NCBI GenBank assembly: GCA_934725015.1
Contig: CAKVAS010000006.1
Location: 62,001 to 126,000, forward strand
DNA: 64,000 nt
DNA from: an uncultured Bacteroidales bacterium
GTDB taxonomy: Bacteria > Bacteroidota > Bacteroidia > Bacteroidales > UBA932
Reading direction: 5' to 3'
Shown here one piece after another: positions 1 to 6,818 of this stretch (the stretch's first letter is position 1; each line of letters opens with the position of its first letter). The notes under the pieces are model-generated. The model saw only the letters and a program-made list of their open reading frames with translations. It was not told where the DNA came from and ran no database searches. A program made the translations under genes and the position numbers.

Positions 1-153
1 CTGTCATGTCGAACGGAGTGAGACATCTTTGCGCAAAGATTTCTCGACTTCACTTCGTTTCGCTCGAAATGACAGGAGAAGACATTCGCTCGAAATGACA
101 GGAGAGGATATTCGCTCGAAATGACAGGAGAGGACATTCGCTCGAAATGACAG
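1..153. repeat. Palindromic 75-base repeat followed by three 26-base tandem units
   Basis: Positions 1-75 form one unit that begins CTGTCAT and ends ATGACAG, with a perfect 16-base palindrome (ATCTTTGCGCAAAGAT) in its middle. It is followed by three tandem 26-base units (76-101, 102-127, 128-153), each ending CGCTCGAAATGACAG, so the right end of the repeat has been multiplied. A second copy of the 75-base unit lies at 1507-1581 and differs at one position. The terminal inverted symmetry and lack of coding potential suggest a REP- or MITE-like element. The repeat may continue to the left of the window. Confidence 0.85.
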
Positions 154-157
154 GGAA

Positions 158-1027
158 TTACAACAATTTGCACTGATGTTCCTCAAACGCCTCGCGGGCG
201 GCCTGTTCCTGAGGTCTGTACATTCCCTGACGGCGCATGGCCTCGTCAAAATCCACCTCGTAGCCGTCGAACTCCGGTCCCTCGACACAGGCGAAACGGG
301 TGCGTCCGCCGACCGTGACGCGGCAGCCGCCGCACATTCCTGTGCCATCGACCATGAGGGTGTTCAGACTCACCGTAATCGGGAGACCGAGCTTCTTTGC
401 GGAAAGGGTCGCGAACTTCATCATAATCATGGGTCCTATGGCGACAGCCCGGTCATAATCCTTATGCTCCTCACCAACAAGCTGTTCAAGCCTGGCAGTG
501 ACAAGTCCGTGAAAACCGCGCGAGCCGTCGTCGGTGCAGATGTGGAGGTTGTCGCAGGCTGCGGTCATTTCATTCTCATATATGATGAGGTCTGCGGTCT
601 TCGCCCCGACAATCACATCCACCGCCACTCCCCTCTCGTGCAGCCACTTCGCCTGCGGATAGACGGGCGCGGTGCCGACTCCCCCGGCGATGAAGACATA
701 TTTCCTCTTCCTCAGCTCATCCAAAGGCATTTCCGTGAAATCGGACGGAACGCCGAGAGGTCCCACGACATCCGCGAAGGCATCCCCGACTGACATCCCG
801 CACATCTGCATCGTCGATGCCCCGATTGCCTGAATGACGAGCGTCACGGTGCCGGCATCGGCATCATAGTCGCTGATTGTAAGCGGGATGCGCTCCCCCT
901 TCTCGTCTGTCCTCACAATCAGGAACTGCCCCGGAAGCGCGGCCGCGGCCACCCTCGGAGCAGCAACTCTCATCCGGCATATCGTCGGCGTCAGAAAGTC
1001 CTTTTCTACTATTTTGTACATAGTCAT
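158..1027 (-). CDS. NfnA/SudB-type FAD/NAD-binding oxidoreductase subunit
   Basis: A 289-residue flavoprotein of the dihydroorotate dehydrogenase electron-transfer subunit / sulfide dehydrogenase beta / NfnA family. The N-terminal half is a ferredoxin-reductase-like FAD barrel (PGQFLIVR, RIPLTISD); the middle holds a nucleotide-binding segment (FIAGGVGTAP); the C-terminus carries a cysteine cluster (GMCGGCRV, then FACVEGPEF) expected to bind a [2Fe-2S] cluster. The start MTMYKIVEKD is chosen because it lies seven bases after the upstream stop codon, with AAGGA in front; the longer frame runs into the upstream gene. Partners of this family are normally encoded by an adjacent glutamate-synthase-like (NfnB) gene. 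Here only repeats follow in the window, so the partner, if present, is beyond the left edge. The exact electron acceptor cannot be told from sequence. Confidence 0.88.
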   Translation of the reverse strand: MTMYKIVEKDFLTPTICRMRVAAPRVAAAALPGQFLIVRTDEKGERIPLTISDYDADAGTVTLVIQAIGASTMQMCGMSVGDAFADVVGPLGVPSDFTEMPLDELRKRKYVFIAGGVGTAPVYPQAKWLHERGVAVDVIVGAKTADLIIYENEMTAACDNLHICTDDGSRGFHGLVTARLEQLVGEEHKDYDRAVAIGPMIMMKFATLSAKKLGLPITVSLNTLMVDGTGMCGGCRVTVGGRTRFACVEGPEFDGYEVDFDEAMRRQGMYRPQEQAAREAFEEHQCKLL

Positions 1028-1034
1028 CAGCGGC

Positions 1035-1373
1035 TCATTCCTTGACCGTGGCCGCGTAGCCAAGCTTTTTGATTGCGGCTGCAAGCTTCTCCACGGAAGT
1101 CTTTGCCGTGTCATACTTTATCGTTATGGTGTGCGTCTTTAAATCAACCTTCAGATCCTTCACGCCCTTTTCAAAGGCAAGGTTGCCGTTGATTTTCTCA
1201 ACGCATTTCTGACAATGCAGGTCAGTGGAGAACACCACCGTCCTAACCTCTCCCTTGGGAGCCTTCGCCGCCGCGACGACCGAAGTCCCCGCCACAGAGG
1301 CCGCCCCGGCAGGGCAGCCCATCGCGGCCGTCGCCACAAGGGCCGCCGCAAACACATAAATCATCTTTTTCAT
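1035..1373 (-). CDS. Secreted heavy-metal-associated (HMA) domain protein
   Basis: A 112-residue protein with an N-terminal signal peptide (MKKMIYVFAAALVATAAMG) followed by an Ala-rich linker and one HMA fold of about 65 residues. The metal-binding motif is LHCQKC (CxxC), placed after the first beta strand as in copper chaperones and mercury-binding proteins; the ferredoxin-like fold continues through VKDLKVDLKTHTITIKYD. It probably binds Cu(I) or a similar soft metal in the periplasm. The gene lies seven bases upstream of the NfnA-like gene and on the same strand as the TonB-dependent receptor at 1587-3755, from which a repeat cluster separates it. The start at 1373 is the first ATG; only TTG lies further upstream. 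Confidence 0.85.
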   Translation of the reverse strand: MKKMIYVFAAALVATAAMGCPAGAASVAGTSVVAAAKAPKGEVRTVVFSTDLHCQKCVEKINGNLAFEKGVKDLKVDLKTHTITIKYDTAKTSVEKLAAAIKKLGYAATVKE

Positions 1374-1379
1374 ATTTTG

Positions 1380-1387
1380 CAAAGTTA
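1380..1387 (-). promoter_or_regulatory. -7 promoter box TAACTTTG
   Basis: On the minus strand TAACTTTG matches the Bacteroidota -7 consensus TAnnTTTG and ends six bases before the ATG of the HMA gene. No good -33 TTTG is seen. If used, transcription would begin at or next to the start codon. Confidence 0.5.
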
Positions 1388-1412
1388 TAAAAATTATATT
1401 TCACTTCAGTTT

Positions 1413-1581
1413 AAAGATTTCTCGACTTCACTTCGTTTCGCTCGAAATGACAGGAGAGACTTCGTTTCGCTTGAAATGACAAGGAGAGGACATTACGCTC
1501 GAAAGCCTGTCATGTCGAACGTAGTGAGACATCTTTGCGCAAAGATTTCTCGACTTCACTTCGTTTCGCTCGAAATGACAG
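1413..1581. repeat. Second cluster of the palindromic repeat
   Basis: A partial unit (1413-1453) and two degenerate short units lead into a full 75-base unit at 1507-1581, which is 74/75 identical to positions 1-75. The two clusters lie in the same orientation on either side of the NfnA-HMA gene pair, and this one separates the pair from the TonB-dependent receptor gene. Confidence 0.85.
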
Positions 1582-1586
1582 GAGGT

Positions 1587-3755
1587 TTACTTCCAAAGGG
1601 TGAATCGCAGGCCCGCATAAACCTTGATTCCCATCAGCGGTCCCCAGATGCAGCTTGCGTCAAAGGACTGCGAACGCGGGTCGATGTGCCCGTCCGCGAG
1701 CTTGTCTCCGGTGACCACGACCTTCTGCCTATAGTTCGTCAGGTTTTCCGCTCCAAGGTATATGTCCAGCCCGCGAAAACGCTTCGTAACCTGCGCATAC
1801 AGAAGCGGATAGACAGGTGTGCGGCCGTCAGCGTAAAGCAAATTCCCGTCAGCGTCCTTCATGTCCCGCATAAAGTCATAGACCCGGCTGGAACCGTTCA
1901 CCGACGCGGTGAAATCGAATATCCATTTGTTCATCGGGAGCGCGTACTGGAGGTTCAGGACACCCTTGCAGCGGCTTGTGAGCGGTCTTTCGACCAGTCC
2001 CTTGTCGGCAAGTTCGATTTTCGCGTTGGTGTAGCGGAAAGTCGCCGTGACGGTGAAGCGCTCCACAGGCTCGACGTTGAAGTCAAGCTGAATGTTGTCC
2101 GTGAACGAGCGACGTCCGTCAAGAGAATAGAAATCAATCTGATTCACAAAGTGTTCGTAATCCACGACCATCTGCTGCACGAACTGGGTGCGGAAATAAT
2201 CAACGCTGAGATAGGTGTTGGACGATGCTCCGAAAGGCATATAATAGGTGATGTTGCCCCCGAAAGTCCACGCGTCCTCAAGAATGTGGTCGTTGAACGC
2301 CCCGCTGAATGTCTTGCCGGTTGAAAAGACTCCGATGTTGTCGATAAGAGGCGTCGAATACCTGAGTCCCCTGCCGCCGTTCGCCCGGAGCACGATTTCC
2401 TCGATCGGGGAATATTTCAATGTAAGGCGGGGTGATATGTGCGGCTTCGACGAGAACGGAGAGCCGTCGAGAGTTCCGTTCTTCGCGAAATACCAGTCTC
2501 CGCGAAGACCCGCAATCGTCGAGAACTTGTCTCCGAGATGGAAGGTATATTCGCCGAATATCCCGACATTTCCGAGGTTCGTCACGCCGTTGAAAGCCTC
2601 CGGCTTGGCGATGCTGCGGTACTGCCGCGAGAAGTCCTCGTTGTAGCTGTCAAGAACCCCGTTCAAGCCGAGAGTGAACTTGTGATTCTCATTAACTTCA
2701 TTCTGATAGAGCAGGTTAAGAAAACCGGAGTGCTGACCGGCGAGATAGGTCGTGGAGCCGAACCATGAGTCCATGTCCTGATAGCTGTAGTCGCCCACGA
2801 GCGCGATGTTCTGCGAGTTGTCCTCGTTCAGAGGGATGCCGACCTTGAGGTAGCCGTTTATGGAGCGGTTCAGTATGTCAGAGCCCCACGGATCCAACTC
2901 GTCCCCGGAGTGAGCGTCAACCTCGTAATTATCATGATCATAAAAATGCTTCTTTCCTTCCTCATCCTTGAGCATCTGCCCGCCGAGCCTGCTGTCCCGC
3001 AGCGCACGCACGCCGAAACGGACCTGCACACCGCTCGGGGCATAGTAGAGCCAGCGGTTGGCAAGGTTGAACTGGAGCATCCGGGGGTCGTCGAGCAGGG
3101 TGTCGTGATTGTGATCCACCGTGGCGAAGTTCCCGGAGACATGGCCGAGGATGACGGTGCTCCAGTTTTCGTTCAGCTGAAGCGAGGAGGCTATGTTGAA
3201 GTCCATCTTGGAGTCGCTCATTGCCGCGTAGTTGATGAAAAGCGGCTTCTCGTCAGTGGGCTTGCGGTGCTCCATGTTAATCTGTCCGGTCATGGACTCC
3301 ACTCCGTTTATGACCGAGGTCGAGCCCTTGGCAATCTGGATGCTCTCCAGCCACTGACCCGGAATGTAGGAAAGTCCGAACGGAGCCGACAGCCCGCGCA
3401 TCACCGGGCGGTTCTCGTCAAGCATCTGGGTATAGACTCCGGAAAGGCCGAGAAGGCGTATCTGCCTGGCTCCCGTGACTGCATCCGAGTAGCCCACGGT
3501 CACGCTCGCCGAGTTCTCGAAGCTCTCCGCAAGGTTGCAGCAGGCCATCTTGCACAGCCCGGCCGCCGAGATGACCTCCGTCCTTATTTCCTTCCCCCGG
3601 GGAAGATAGTTCCCGCTCTGATGTCCCGTGAAGACAGCAGCCGCAAGGCTGTCCTGCCTCTCTCCGTAAATTCCCGTCGTGTCCGGGGTCTGGGCACTGA
3701 GTGCCGTTGCGCCGCACAGCATAAGTGCGGCAGTCATATATATAGTCCTGTTCAT
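1587..3755 (-). CDS. TonB-dependent outer-membrane receptor
   Basis: A 722-residue TonB-dependent receptor. A signal peptide (MNRTIYMTAALMLCGATALSA) is followed directly by the plug domain (IRLLGLSGVYTQMLDENRPV, then IQIAKGSTSVINGVESMTGQINME) and a 22-strand-type barrel ending in an aromatic-rich strand (KVYAGLRFTLWK). There is no carboxypeptidase-like N-terminal extension, unlike SusC proteins. His-rich loops (DHNHD, KKHFYDHDNY) and the neighbouring HMA-domain gene suggest, without proving, a metal or metal-chelate substrate. The ATG at 3755 is preferred over the upstream in-frame start because it begins the signal peptide. The gene is separated from the downstream HMA gene by a repeat cluster, so co-transcription is uncertain. 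Confidence 0.9.
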   Translation of the reverse strand: MNRTIYMTAALMLCGATALSAQTPDTTGIYGERQDSLAAAVFTGHQSGNYLPRGKEIRTEVISAAGLCKMACCNLAESFENSASVTVGYSDAVTGARQIRLLGLSGVYTQMLDENRPVMRGLSAPFGLSYIPGQWLESIQIAKGSTSVINGVESMTGQINMEHRKPTDEKPLFINYAAMSDSKMDFNIASSLQLNENWSTVILGHVSGNFATVDHNHDTLLDDPRMLQFNLANRWLYYAPSGVQVRFGVRALRDSRLGGQMLKDEEGKKHFYDHDNYEVDAHSGDELDPWGSDILNRSINGYLKVGIPLNEDNSQNIALVGDYSYQDMDSWFGSTTYLAGQHSGFLNLLYQNEVNENHKFTLGLNGVLDSYNEDFSRQYRSIAKPEAFNGVTNLGNVGIFGEYTFHLGDKFSTIAGLRGDWYFAKNGTLDGSPFSSKPHISPRLTLKYSPIEEIVLRANGGRGLRYSTPLIDNIGVFSTGKTFSGAFNDHILEDAWTFGGNITYYMPFGASSNTYLSVDYFRTQFVQQMVVDYEHFVNQIDFYSLDGRRSFTDNIQLDFNVEPVERFTVTATFRYTNAKIELADKGLVERPLTSRCKGVLNLQYALPMNKWIFDFTASVNGSSRVYDFMRDMKDADGNLLYADGRTPVYPLLYAQVTKRFRGLDIYLGAENLTNYRQKVVVTGDKLADGHIDPRSQSFDASCIWGPLMGIKVYAGLRFTLWK

Positions 3756-3887
3756 ATCCGCGATACAAGATTTGCCTAACCGGACGGACTGAAGACGCGC
3801 ACAAAAAAACACCGCGCACAAAAAACACGGAGACGCACTCCGTCCGTAAAGGCAGGGCGGGAACGAGCAAAAGCCATTCCCCGAAAG

Positions 3888-3902
3888 TGCAACCGGGTTG
3901 CA
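3888..3902. promoter_or_regulatory. 15-base palindrome, possible operator
   Basis: TGCAACCGGGTTGCA is a perfect palindrome about a central base, lying 133 bases upstream of the TonB receptor start and 170 bases upstream of sppA on the other strand. The divergent intergenic region 3756-4070 holds nothing coding. The palindrome could be a regulator site; no regulator gene is nearby. Confidence 0.35.
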
Positions 3903-3969
3903 AACAGATTTTGGCAGTTCAGTTTCTAAAAATATGAACTGATTTTTCTAAAAATATCCCCATTTTTCA

Positions 3970-3977
3970 TAACTTTG
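3970..3977 (+). promoter_or_regulatory. sppA -7 promoter box TAACTTTG
   Basis: TAACTTTG matches TAnnTTTG and is placed to start transcription about 85 bases upstream of sppA. The -33 region has only a T-rich stretch. Confidence 0.5.
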
Positions 3978-4070
3978 CGTGTTATTGTATAATTCCGTGT
4001 CAGATGTCCGGAGACATTTGGCAAATGTCAGTTTGCATAGAAACAGGGAAAAAATAAAACCGTAAAGATT

Positions 4071-5852
4071 ATGAAAGATTTTGTAAAAATGCTTCTGGCC
4101 GTGGTTGCCGGGATGCTGATTTTCTCGGTAATCTGGGTAATCATGATGTTCAGCTTCATCGGCTCCGTCGCCGCGCTGTCATCGTCCGACACTCCAGTGA
4201 TTGCCAAGGAGGGAGTGCTAAACATTGACCTCTCGAACATCGTGCTGAGCGAGCAGGAACAGCCGTTCAACCTCAACGGTGTGTTCTCAAAGGGCACGCA
4301 GCCTACGAGCGTCGGAATGTGGAACGCGGTGCAGGCCGTGAAGATGGCGGCGGCCGACCCGGGAATCAGATTCATATATCTCCGTCCGGACGGGATTTCG
4401 GGAGGAATCGCCGAGATTGAGGAGTTCCGCCAGGCTCTCGCGGATTTCCGGCTCAGCGGCAAGGCAATCGTCGCATTCACCGAGAACCCTTCCAACGCGA
4501 GCTACTATCTTGCCAGCGTCGCCGACAAGGTCTATGTCACGGGCAGCAAGGGCGGGATGAACACTCTCATCGGATTGTCATCGCAGATGTATTTCCTCAA
4601 GGACATCCTTGACAGGCTCGGCGTGAATATGCAGCTCATCCGCCACGGAAAGTACAAGTCCGCCGGAGAGATGTACATCAGGAACAAGGTCTCTCCGGAG
4701 AACTACGAACAGAATCAGGTGATGATAAGCTCAATCTGGAACAGCTGGGCATCGCAGATTGCGGCTTCGCGCGGAATTGAGTTGTCGAAGCTTGACGAAC
4801 TGATTGACAATCTTGAGCTTAGCGAGCCGGAGGATTTCGTGAAATACGGACTTGCAGACGATGTGCTCACTCGTGAACAAAGGGCGGAAAAGCTCTGCAC
4901 TCTCTACATGACCGAGGACATCAACGACATCAGTTTCATCCCGTTTGAGGATTATGTCGCAGCCAAGACTGCCGCGCCGAAGTTCAGCACGAACCAGATT
5001 GCCGTCATCTATGCGGACGGTGAAATCGTCGATGGGCGCGAGGCCGAGAATGTAGCAGGAGACCGCTTCGCCGAAATCATCGCCTCTGTCCGCGAGAATG
5101 ACATGATCAAGGCCGTCGTTCTCCGTGTCAGCTCTCCGGGCGGGAGCGTCCTCGCCTCCGACAAGATTCGCAAGGAACTCCAGCTTCTCAAGGAAAAGAA
5201 GCCTCTCATAGCCTCCTACGGTAACTATGCGGCTTCGGGCGGATACTGGATTTCAGCGGGCTGCGACTACATTTTCTCCGACGCGACGACCCTCACCGGC
5301 TCAATCGGCGTGTTCAGCCTCATCCCTGACTTCGGCAAGACGGTAAAGGAACTCGCCCATGTGAACGTTACTTTCGTCAACTCCAACAGGCACAGCGATA
5401 TGTACTCCGGAATGCGTGCGCTCGACAAGGACGAGATTGCCTACCAACAGAAGAGCGTGGAGCACATCTACGACGAGTTCACCGGCATCGTGGCCGAGGG
5501 ACGTGACCTGCGCAAGACGTATGTCGATTCCATCGCGCAGGGCCGCGTATGGACAGGGGCCGACGCGCTCAAGATCGGCCTCGTGGATGAAATCGGAGGT
5601 CTTGAGGCAGCGCTTCTCAAGGCGGCGAACACGGTCGACGGCAGCACAACCCTCGACAATTTCTACATCGCCTCCTACCCGGCAGCCCAGACCACATGGG
5701 AAGCTCTCCTCGCCGCATTCCAGGGCCAGAGCACCCCGGTAATCTTCGGCGGCACTCCGCTCGAAGCCGTTGAGAAAGCCTTCCGCAACGTCAGCGCCAC
5801 CCAGTCCGGCAAGGCCTACGCCCGCATGGAGAATGAGTATGTGATAAGGTAG
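4071..5852 (+). CDS. sppA: Signal peptide peptidase SppA (67K type)
   Basis: A 593-residue membrane-bound serine protease that degrades cleaved signal peptides and may act in envelope quality control. One N-terminal transmembrane helix (about residues 7-35) anchors a tandem-repeat protease of the long (E. coli-type) form. The general-base lysine is Lys196 in GKYKSAGEMY in the first repeat, and the nucleophile is Ser389 in YGNYAASGGYWIS in the second, matching the Lys/Ser dyad split across the two halves in this family. Length is typical for Bacteroidota. It has its own -7 promoter box and no co-directional partner. Confidence 0.95.
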   Translation: MKDFVKMLLAVVAGMLIFSVIWVIMMFSFIGSVAALSSSDTPVIAKEGVLNIDLSNIVLSEQEQPFNLNGVFSKGTQPTSVGMWNAVQAVKMAAADPGIRFIYLRPDGISGGIAEIEEFRQALADFRLSGKAIVAFTENPSNASYYLASVADKVYVTGSKGGMNTLIGLSSQMYFLKDILDRLGVNMQLIRHGKYKSAGEMYIRNKVSPENYEQNQVMISSIWNSWASQIAASRGIELSKLDELIDNLELSEPEDFVKYGLADDVLTREQRAEKLCTLYMTEDINDISFIPFEDYVAAKTAAPKFSTNQIAVIYADGEIVDGREAENVAGDRFAEIIASVRENDMIKAVVLRVSSPGGSVLASDKIRKELQLLKEKKPLIASYGNYAASGGYWISAGCDYIFSDATTLTGSIGVFSLIPDFGKTVKELAHVNVTFVNSNRHSDMYSGMRALDKDEIAYQQKSVEHIYDEFTGIVAEGRDLRKTYVDSIAQGRVWTGADALKIGLVDEIGGLEAALLKAANTVDGSTTLDNFYIASYPAAQTTWEALLAAFQGQSTPVIFGGTPLEAVEKAFRNVSATQSGKAYARMENEYVIR

Positions 5853-5907
5853 CCGAGGGCAAAAAGCGGTTGCGATAGAGGAGAAATCCATAAAAAAAGA
5901 AAAATTT

Positions 5908-5935
5908 TCATATAAAAATCGATAAATCTTCGATT
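5908..5935. repeat. Left 28-base direct repeat bounding the restriction-modification island
   Basis: A 28-base segment (TCATATAAAAATCGATAAAT followed by CTTCGATT) is repeated exactly at 12006-12033 in the same orientation. Similarity continues beyond it (ATTGACA, CGGG, TTGTGCG, TTCGC in both). It contains a small hairpin, ATCGA...TCGAT. The two copies bracket the invertase, the restriction-modification genes and the DUF2442 gene, so they may mark the edges of an inserted module. Confidence 0.75.
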
Positions 5936-6029
5936 TGCCATTGACAATATTCGGGTTTGTGCGGAAATTCGCCGTGCAGACCCGAATCTCGTCTTGTTCC
6001 GGGTCATGCTACTTGTAAAGATTCGGGCA

Positions 6030-6638
6030 ATGGTTTATGGATACATCAGAGTGAGCAGCGACAAGCAGACCGTCGAGAACCAGCGGTTTGAGATTACCAA
6101 TTTCTGTGAGCGTGAGAGTCTGAACATCGACGGCTGGATTGAGGAGACCATCAGCGGCACGAAGTCCTACAGCAAGCGGCAGCTCGGACAGCTGCTCAAG
6201 AAGGTGCAGAAGGACGACCTGATAATCTGCGCGGAGCTGTCGCGCCTCGGCAGGAACCTCTTCATGATTATGGAGATTCTGAACATCTGCATGACCCGCG
6301 AGTGCAAGGTCTGGACAATCAAGGACAACTACCGCCTCGGCGAGGACATCCAGAGCAAGGTTCTCGCCTTTGCCTTCGGCCTGTCCGCCGAAATCGAACG
6401 CAACCTCATCAGTCAGCGGACAAAGGAAGCGCTCGCCCGCAGGAAGGCGGAAGGCGTCAGGCTCGGACGCCCCAAAGGCAAAAAGACCGCCGTGGAAAAG
6501 CACAAGCTCTACCGTAAGCGCAACCTCATCGCGGAACTTCAGGCAATCGGAATGTCCCAGAACAAGATTGCCAAAATCTGCAATGTTGACCGCAACACCC
6601 TCTCCCGCTTCATCCGGTTCAAGATGGCGAAACAATAG
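6030..6638 (+). CDS. Serine DNA invertase (resolvase family, Mpi-like)
   Basis: A 201-residue serine recombinase. The catalytic N-terminal domain starts VYGYIRVSSDKQ with the nucleophile Ser9; conserved motifs ELSRLGRNLFMIMEIL and AEIERNLISQRTKEAL follow, with the long E helix. A C-terminal helix-turn-helix (ELQAIGMSQNKIAKICNVDRNTLSRFI) binds the site. Length and motifs fit the DNA-invertase branch exemplified by Bacteroides Mpi, which flips several promoters. The ATG at 6030 is preferred to the upstream TTG/ATG because it gives the family-typical N-terminus. It lies 180 bases upstream of a restriction-modification gene with an invertible 3' end, its most obvious substrate. It may also act elsewhere in the genome. 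Confidence 0.92.
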   Translation: MVYGYIRVSSDKQTVENQRFEITNFCERESLNIDGWIEETISGTKSYSKRQLGQLLKKVQKDDLIICAELSRLGRNLFMIMEILNICMTRECKVWTIKDNYRLGEDIQSKVLAFAFGLSAEIERNLISQRTKEALARRKAEGVRLGRPKGKKTAVEKHKLYRKRNLIAELQAIGMSQNKIAKICNVDRNTLSRFIRFKMAKQ

Positions 6639-6677
6639 AAATCGCACCATTGCATATGACCAAGGCCAAGATTTACT

Positions 6678-6700
6678 CGGTAATTTTTGCAAAATTACCG
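6678..6700. promoter_or_regulatory. 23-base inverted repeat downstream of the invertase
   Basis: CGGTAATTTT-TGC-AAAATTACCG is a perfect 10-base inverted repeat with a three-base loop. It may be a weak terminator for the invertase or a protein-binding site. A TAnnTTTG match (TACTTTTG, 6702-6709) follows immediately but lacks a -33 box. Confidence 0.45.
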
Positions 6701-6762
6701 ATACTTTTGCTTTTTAGCGCATCCTGCACAAGTCAAAGAAATGACGCGGTCCAAAGATAAAA

Positions 6763-6794
6763 TTTGTGTTCCTCGGGCTTTTTCTGTAGATTTG
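6763..6794 (+). promoter_or_regulatory. Consensus promoter of the restriction-modification gene
   Basis: TTTG at 6763-6766, a 20-base spacer and TAGATTTG at 6787-6794 give a full match to the Bacteroidota -33/-7 promoter, 24 bases upstream of the start codon. It lies outside the invertible segment, so inversion should change the enzyme's specificity and not switch its expression. Confidence 0.75.
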
Positions 6795-6818
6795 CAGTCA
6801 ATCCCATAAGACACTACA

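Noticed and set aside
1..153. CRISPR-like short repeat array
   Set aside because: The repeated 26-base units are contiguous with no unique spacers, and no cas genes are in the window; this is tandem expansion of a palindromic repeat.
176..793. Long plus-strand open frame opposite the NfnA-like gene
   Set aside because: It is a shadow of the minus-strand gene in a GC-rich region; its product has no recognisable features and it has no promoter or ribosome-binding site.
1215..2324. Long plus-strand frame of 369 codons opposite the HMA gene, the repeats and the TonB receptor
   Set aside because: It runs through the non-coding repeat cluster and antisense to two well-supported genes, so it is a by-product of composition.
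6678..6709. Invertible promoter between the invertase and the restriction gene
   Set aside because: The 10-base inverted repeat has only a three-base loop, so no promoter lies between its arms; a full consensus promoter lies outside it.
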